Shown here piece after piece: positions 60,253 to 63,857 of a stretch of 63,857 bases of DNA. The stretch is taken from positions 1-63,857 of the forward strand of contig QBZY01000005.1 in NCBI GenBank assembly GCA_003282155.1, read 5' to 3'. The translations under genes were made by a program, and so were the position numbers. The notes below the pieces were generated by a model. The model ran no database searches and was not told where the DNA came from. It saw only the letters and a program-made list of their open reading frames with translations. The DNA is from Pelagibacteraceae bacterium AG-337-I02 (GTDB lineage Bacteria; Pseudomonadota; Alphaproteobacteria; HIMB59; GCA-002718135). Within the stretch, counting starts at the first letter, position 1. Every line of letters begins with the position of its first letter.

Positions 60253-61187
60253 TAGTTAAAAAACTCCTTTTGAATGTCCGAATCTACGCTTGAAATTTTA
60301 TGAATAAATTGTGTAACAAATTCATGTAGGCCAAAATCAACAATTGACTCAATTTTTTCTTCTTGAATTTTAGTATTTAAATCTTTTAAAGTGTTATAAA
60401 TTTTAGTAACCTTCTCTGGACTACAGGTTAAATTAGTTAAGTGTTTTACAATATTTTGTATACAAAAACTAAGTGATCTTGGACAATCACTGTTTAAAAC
60501 TAAAAAATCAGCAATCTTTGTTGAGGTAACATTTCCATCATAGGCCCATCGAAAAGCATTAAATGATGATAATGACCTAAGTAGGATACTCCATTGCATG
60601 TTATCAATATTACCTCCAATGTATTGAGGCTTAGGAAGTAATACAAAATATTTAACATCTAATAATCTTGCAGAATTATCTGCCCTTTCAACAAATAATC
60701 CTAGATAAAGGAAATTATAACCATCATTTCTTAATAAAGAACTTAAAGAACCTCTAAATAAATTTACTTGCTCAATTGTCCATTCAGTTAAGTTTGGTAG
60801 GTCAGATGCATTGAAATTATTATTTCTTAATTTTAAAATTTCTTGATAAGTTTTGTTAATTGCTAGCCATGACTCAGGTGTGAAAGATGTTCTTACAACT
60901 AACGCATTATTTCTAGCATTGAGTATACAATTATAAACTGAAGACGGATTATCTTCATCAAAAAATAAATAATCTTCAACTTTTTTCTGTTCAATAATAT
61001 CATACTTATTTTTGTATCCTTGTATTGCGCCCGAAGCAGCTAAAACAGATTCCCATTCATTATTATAGCCATTTGGATTGGGAAATAATGACATTCTGTA
61101 ACCAACATCTAAAAGTCTAGCATTAGTTTCAGCTCTCTCCATGTACCTACTAATCCAATAAAGGTATTCAGCCGTTCTACTTAACAT
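60252..61187 (-). CDS. alpha-E domain protein (DUF403)
   Basis: A 311-aa helical protein. The start MLSRTAEYLYWISRYMERAETNARLLDV and the internal YLGLFVERADNSARLLDVKYF are the family signature. ARNNALVVRTSFTPESWLAINKTY and RSLSFCIQNI follow. It always travels with a circularly permuted ATP-grasp enzyme and a transglutaminase. Its own activity is unknown. It is 6 bp after the ATP-grasp gene. Confidence 0.95.
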   Translation of the reverse strand: MLSRTAEYLYWISRYMERAETNARLLDVGYRMSLFPNPNGYNNEWESVLAASGAIQGYKNKYDIIEQKKVEDYLFFDEDNPSSVYNCILNARNNALVVRTSFTPESWLAINKTYQEILKLRNNNFNASDLPNLTEWTIEQVNLFRGSLSSLLRNDGYNFLYLGLFVERADNSARLLDVKYFVLLPKPQYIGGNIDNMQWSILLRSLSSFNAFRWAYDGNVTSTKIADFLVLNSDCPRSLSFCIQNIVKHLTNLTCSPEKVTKIYNTLKDLNTKIQEEKIESIVDFGLHEFVTQFIHKISSVDSDIQKEFFN

Positions 61188-61193
61188 TTGATC

Positions 61194-62600
61194 TCATTCT
61201 GCTAAAACCCAAGTATCTTTAACTCCTCCACCTTGACTTGAATTAACAACGAAAGATCCTTCATTCATTGCAACTCTTGTTAAACCGCCAGAGCTTAATT
61301 GTGCATTTTCTCCTATTAAACAAAAAGGTCTCAAATCAACTCTCCTTCCCTCAACTTGATTTTTAATCAGTGTTGGAGAAAAGGACAGATCTAAAAGTGG
61401 TTGAGCAATATATCCTCTAGGATTTGTAGAAAGTTTTCTTCTAAATTCTTCAATAGAAGATTTTGATGATTTTGGACCTATTAGCATTCCATATCCTCCA
61501 GATCCATCAACTTCTTTTACGACAAGATCGGATAAGTTATCTAGCACATAAGTAAGATCATCATTCTTGTCACAACTCCAAGTTTGAACATTCTCTAATA
61601 TTGGCTGCTCTCCTAAATAAAATTTTATCATTTCTGGAACATAAACATAAATAGCTTTATCATCTGCTATCCCTGCACCTGGAGCTGAACAGATATTAAC
61701 TCCTCCAGTTCTATAAACATCCATAATACCAGGTATACCTATTACTGAATGGGGATTGAAACAAAGAGGATCTAAAAATTCATCATCTATCCTTCTATAC
61801 ACAACATCCACCTTTTTAGGGCCATCTACAGTTTTCATATATAGATATTCACCCTCAACAAATAAATCAGTAGACTCAACCATTTCTATTCCCATTTGAT
61901 CAGATAAAAAACTATGTTCGTAATAAGCGCTATTCAATGGACCAGGCGTAAGAAGTACACATACAGGCTCTGAAGAGTTACATTTAATTGGAGCTAAACT
62001 CATTAAGGTTTGTAGTAATCTTGTTGGATAATCGTCAATAGGCGTAACTCGATTTGTATGAAATAAATCTGGAAACATTCTCATCATTATTTCTCTATTT
62101 TCTAACATGTAAGATACTCCACTAGGTGTTCTGCAATTATCTTCTAATACAAAATATTCATTATGATTTGTTCGCACTAAATCTATACCAATAATTGGAC
62201 TATAAATTGATCTAGGTGGTGTAAAACCAAACATAGAAACTTCGAAAGATTTTTTTTTAAAAATTAGTTCTTTAGGTATAATATTAGCTTTTATTATTTC
62301 ACCTTGATTATAAATATCTGCCAAAAAAGCATTTAAAGCTTTAGCTCTTTGTATTACTCCTTTTTCTAATTTAGACCATTCACTAAATGTAAAAATTCTT
62401 GGAATTAAATCAAACGGTATTATTCTCTCTCGTGCTGTTTCACTATTAGTTGAGAATGTTATTCCTATATTTCTAAAATGAGTCTCTGCCTCAGCATTTT
62501 TTTCATTAATCACTTTAGCAGTCATTTTTTCTAACCATTCATTGATATTATTATAGTGATTTCTGATTAGACTCTCAGATTGATACATTTCATTAAACAT
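61194..62600 (-). CDS. circularly permuted ATP-grasp type 2 protein (DUF404/DUF407)
   Basis: A 468-aa enzyme predicted to form amide or peptide bonds with ATP. Family motifs are RAKALNAFLADIYNQGEII, GIDLVRTNHNEYFVLEDNCRTPSGVSYMLENR, DVVYRRIDDEFLDP, VKEVDGSGGYGMLIGP and RPFCLIGENAQLSSGGLTRVAM. All are intact and the length is normal. It is the first gene of the operon with the alpha-E and transglutaminase genes. A product of this system has not been established. Confidence 0.95.
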   Translation of the reverse strand: MFNEMYQSESLIRNHYNNINEWLEKMTAKVINEKNAEAETHFRNIGITFSTNSETARERIIPFDLIPRIFTFSEWSKLEKGVIQRAKALNAFLADIYNQGEIIKANIIPKELIFKKKSFEVSMFGFTPPRSIYSPIIGIDLVRTNHNEYFVLEDNCRTPSGVSYMLENREIMMRMFPDLFHTNRVTPIDDYPTRLLQTLMSLAPIKCNSSEPVCVLLTPGPLNSAYYEHSFLSDQMGIEMVESTDLFVEGEYLYMKTVDGPKKVDVVYRRIDDEFLDPLCFNPHSVIGIPGIMDVYRTGGVNICSAPGAGIADDKAIYVYVPEMIKFYLGEQPILENVQTWSCDKNDDLTYVLDNLSDLVVKEVDGSGGYGMLIGPKSSKSSIEEFRRKLSTNPRGYIAQPLLDLSFSPTLIKNQVEGRRVDLRPFCLIGENAQLSSGGLTRVAMNEGSFVVNSSQGGGVKDTWVLAE

Positions 62601-62937
62601 AATTAGTATGATGAAATGAATAAAGTATTTATAAATCCAAATTTGATATCCATCATTTTTAATAACAGTCCTTTCAATCTGTTATAATTCATGCTTAGCT
62701 ATGGATTTTAAAAAATATCCGCGTTCCTTCAGCTTCAGCTTACTTCCGATCTGTTAAAAACAAATTGAACGATTTAATAACTTGCATGCGTTCCTTCAAC
62801 TTTCGTTTACTTCCGTTTTGAATTATTCAAAATGAACGATGGAAAAATAATAATAAAATTTATCTATATTTAAATTGATTATGATCATATATAGATATGC
62901 AAAAAATGCATATATCAAAATATAGCTAAATTACTCA
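62601..62937. repeat. 337-bp non-coding region with a two-copy, 67-bp-period repeat
   Basis: No gene is visible here. Two related units start at 62721 and 62788. Both begin GCGTTCCTTC, then have TACTTCCG about 20 bases in, and CAAA(T/A)TGAACGAT about 40 bases in, all in step at a 67-bp period. The blocks between them differ. The rest of the region is plain AT-rich DNA apart from a palindrome at 62895-62913. The units may bind a regulator or fold as RNA. Confidence 0.65.
62895..62913. other. 7-bp inverted repeat upstream of nothing obvious
   Basis: ATATGCA (62895-62901) and TGCATAT (62907-62913) around AAAAA. It lies 25 bp beyond the 3' end of pcs and could be a weak terminator for it or an operator; no T-run is adjacent. 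Confidence 0.35.
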
Positions 62938-63657
62938 CTAAGAGAAGTCTTTTAGTGATTTATTTAAACAAATATATGAAAAATAACCTGTACAGATTAA
63001 CCAAATAATTAACACTATAGTATCATTTATGATTAAATTTATTTCAGATTTAGTAACTAATCTCAATGTTGTTGCGGACCATATTACAGTAAAAAAAATC
63101 GTTAAGTTTCTATAAGATTTTACTCTTAATGGATGAACAAATTTAAAAGGAATAAAAGTTAGTATTGATAAAATAATTATTACAATAAGATTTATCCAAA
63201 CATTTGAATTTAATATGAAAAAATAAAGTACTACAATATTCCATATTGCAGGAAATCCTCTAAAATAATAGTCGTCAGTTTTCATATTGACATTAATAAA
63301 AGTGTACAATGAAACTCCAAATATTACTGCTGGTATAATAATTTCAAAACCATTTGGCACTAATTGAAACCAGTAAATCATTAAAGCAGGATTAATTACA
63401 TAGTTAAGATAATCGACTATACTATCTAAAATTATTCCATCTAAATTTGGTGCTTTTTCCTCTACACCTATTCTTCTTGCTAATGTACCATCAATACCAT
63501 CAACTAATAATGCTAAGCCTAACCATAAGAAGGCACCGGTTTGATCATTATTTAATATTGATATTAAAGCAAGGAAACCAAGTATAGCTCCTGATCCTGT
63601 GAAAGCATGGACACCCCATGCGGATATTTGGTCTTTATCAACTTTCATAAATTCCAT
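62938..63657 (-). CDS. pcs: phosphatidylcholine synthase
   Basis: A 239-aa inner-membrane CDP-alcohol phosphotransferase with about seven or eight helices. It condenses CDP-diacylglycerol with choline to give phosphatidylcholine. The catalytic motif is complete: Asp53, Asp56, Gly57, Ala60, Arg61 (DGIDGTLAR), Gly74, Asp78 and Asp82. AWGVHAFTGSGAILGF near the N-terminus marks the Pcs branch, known from rhizobia and other alphaproteobacteria. The start could be Met1 or Met4. Confidence 0.93.
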   Translation of the reverse strand: MEFMKVDKDQISAWGVHAFTGSGAILGFLALISILNNDQTGAFLWLGLALLVDGIDGTLARRIGVEEKAPNLDGIILDSIVDYLNYVINPALMIYWFQLVPNGFEIIIPAVIFGVSLYTFINVNMKTDDYYFRGFPAIWNIVVLYFFILNSNVWINLIVIIILSILTFIPFKFVHPLRVKSYRNLTIFFTVIWSATTLRLVTKSEINLIINDTIVLIIWLICTGYFSYICLNKSLKDFS

Positions 63658-63738
63658 TGATCTTTAACACTAAAATAAAAGAAAATAAAATTTTTGGAAA
63701 AAAGAGTATAAAAATTAAGGGTTTAGAGGGTTTTAAAA

Positions 63739-63857
63739 TTAGTCTAATAATAAGTTTATAATATCACTATCTCCTTCAGCAAAATTATAATTTTTAAATT
63801 CATTTTTAGTAACCCACGCCGAGTTCTCGTGTTCACTCAAAATAATTTCACCTTTAA
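63739..63857 (-). CDS. C-terminal end of a NUDIX-like hydrolase (5' part outside window)
   Basis: The minus-strand frame is open from the window edge to a TAA at 63739 and encodes about 39 residues. LSEHENSAWVTKNEFKNYNF resembles the last strand and helix of small NUDIX pyrophosphohydrolases (S-x-E-H-x-x-x-x-W-V-x-x-x-E-L/F). The NUDIX box itself would be outside the window, so the assignment is tentative. Confidence 0.5.
   Translation of the reverse strand, partial: KGEIILSEHENSAWVTKNEFKNYNFAEGDSDIINLLLD

Noticed and set aside
1-63857. CRISPR arrays, insertion sequences, rRNA genes
   Set aside because: No regularly spaced repeats, transposase genes or rRNA-like sequences were seen on either strand.

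Overview
The window is 63.9 kb of strongly AT-rich DNA (roughly 30% GC by eye) from a marine-type alphaproteobacterium with a compact genome. Supporting signs are short intergenic gaps, many ATGA or 1-nt gene junctions, a phosphatidylcholine synthase (pcs), a complete urease plus Urt urea transporter locus, the ATP-grasp/alpha-E/transglutaminase trio, and many small inner-membrane proteins. The lineage (SAR11-, HIMB59- or AEGEAN-169-like) is inferred from composition and gene content; no rRNA is present to confirm it. One tRNA (Arg, anticodon CCU) is present. I saw no CRISPR array and no insertion sequence.

Bases 1-14.6 kb: a partial potassium channel, an adenylate-cyclase/TPR signalling protein and small membrane proteins lead into an island-like segment. 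The segment holds a tyrosine recombinase with a perfect 9-6-9 inverted repeat at its 5' end, a CobB-type sirtuin, a terminase-small-subunit-like HTH protein whose frame extends upstream of any normal start, a complete Type I restriction-modification operon (hsdM-hsdS-hsdR), a GIY-YIG-like protein and several genes I do not recognise. Two paralogous 134-138 aa membrane proteins lie on either side (2676 and 14142).

Bases 14.6-29.2 kb: the tesA / ybbA-ybbP divergent pair shares one CATG as both start codons. It is followed by a PEBP protein, a 2OG-Fe oxygenase, a rhodanese and an operon of seven small soluble proteins (NTF2-like, ABM-like, DUF1330-like and an unnamed paralogous pair; 21894-24418). 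That operon is the best candidate for an uncharacterised system. Related small proteins stand alone nearby (20909, apparently broken by an early amber codon; 28899; 59013). A GMC oxidoreductase, a DMT exporter and a BacNav-like channel with an altered selectivity filter follow.

Bases 29.2-40.1 kb: ureDABCEFG (minus strand) diverges from urtABCDE (plus strand). Together they import urea and hydrolyse it to ammonia and CO2. UrtB carries a long periplasmic N-terminal extension.

Bases 40.1-57.5 kb: a carbohydrate region. It has a CUT1 ABC importer without an ATPase gene, an FGGY kinase, a PhyH dioxygenase, two aldo/keto reductases, two clan GH-J/F-like glycosidases (GH32-like), an Atm1-type exporter, a D-2-hydroxyacid dehydrogenase, tandem membrane-anchored sugar-dehydrogenase-like propellers and an epimerase. 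Two small genes (57 and 59 aa) frame the importer operon. Several genes start with TTG one base after the previous stop.

Bases 57.5-63.9 kb: small membrane proteins, the transglutaminase/alpha-E/ATP-grasp operon, a non-coding stretch with a 67-bp-period repeat, pcs, and the end of a NUDIX-like gene.
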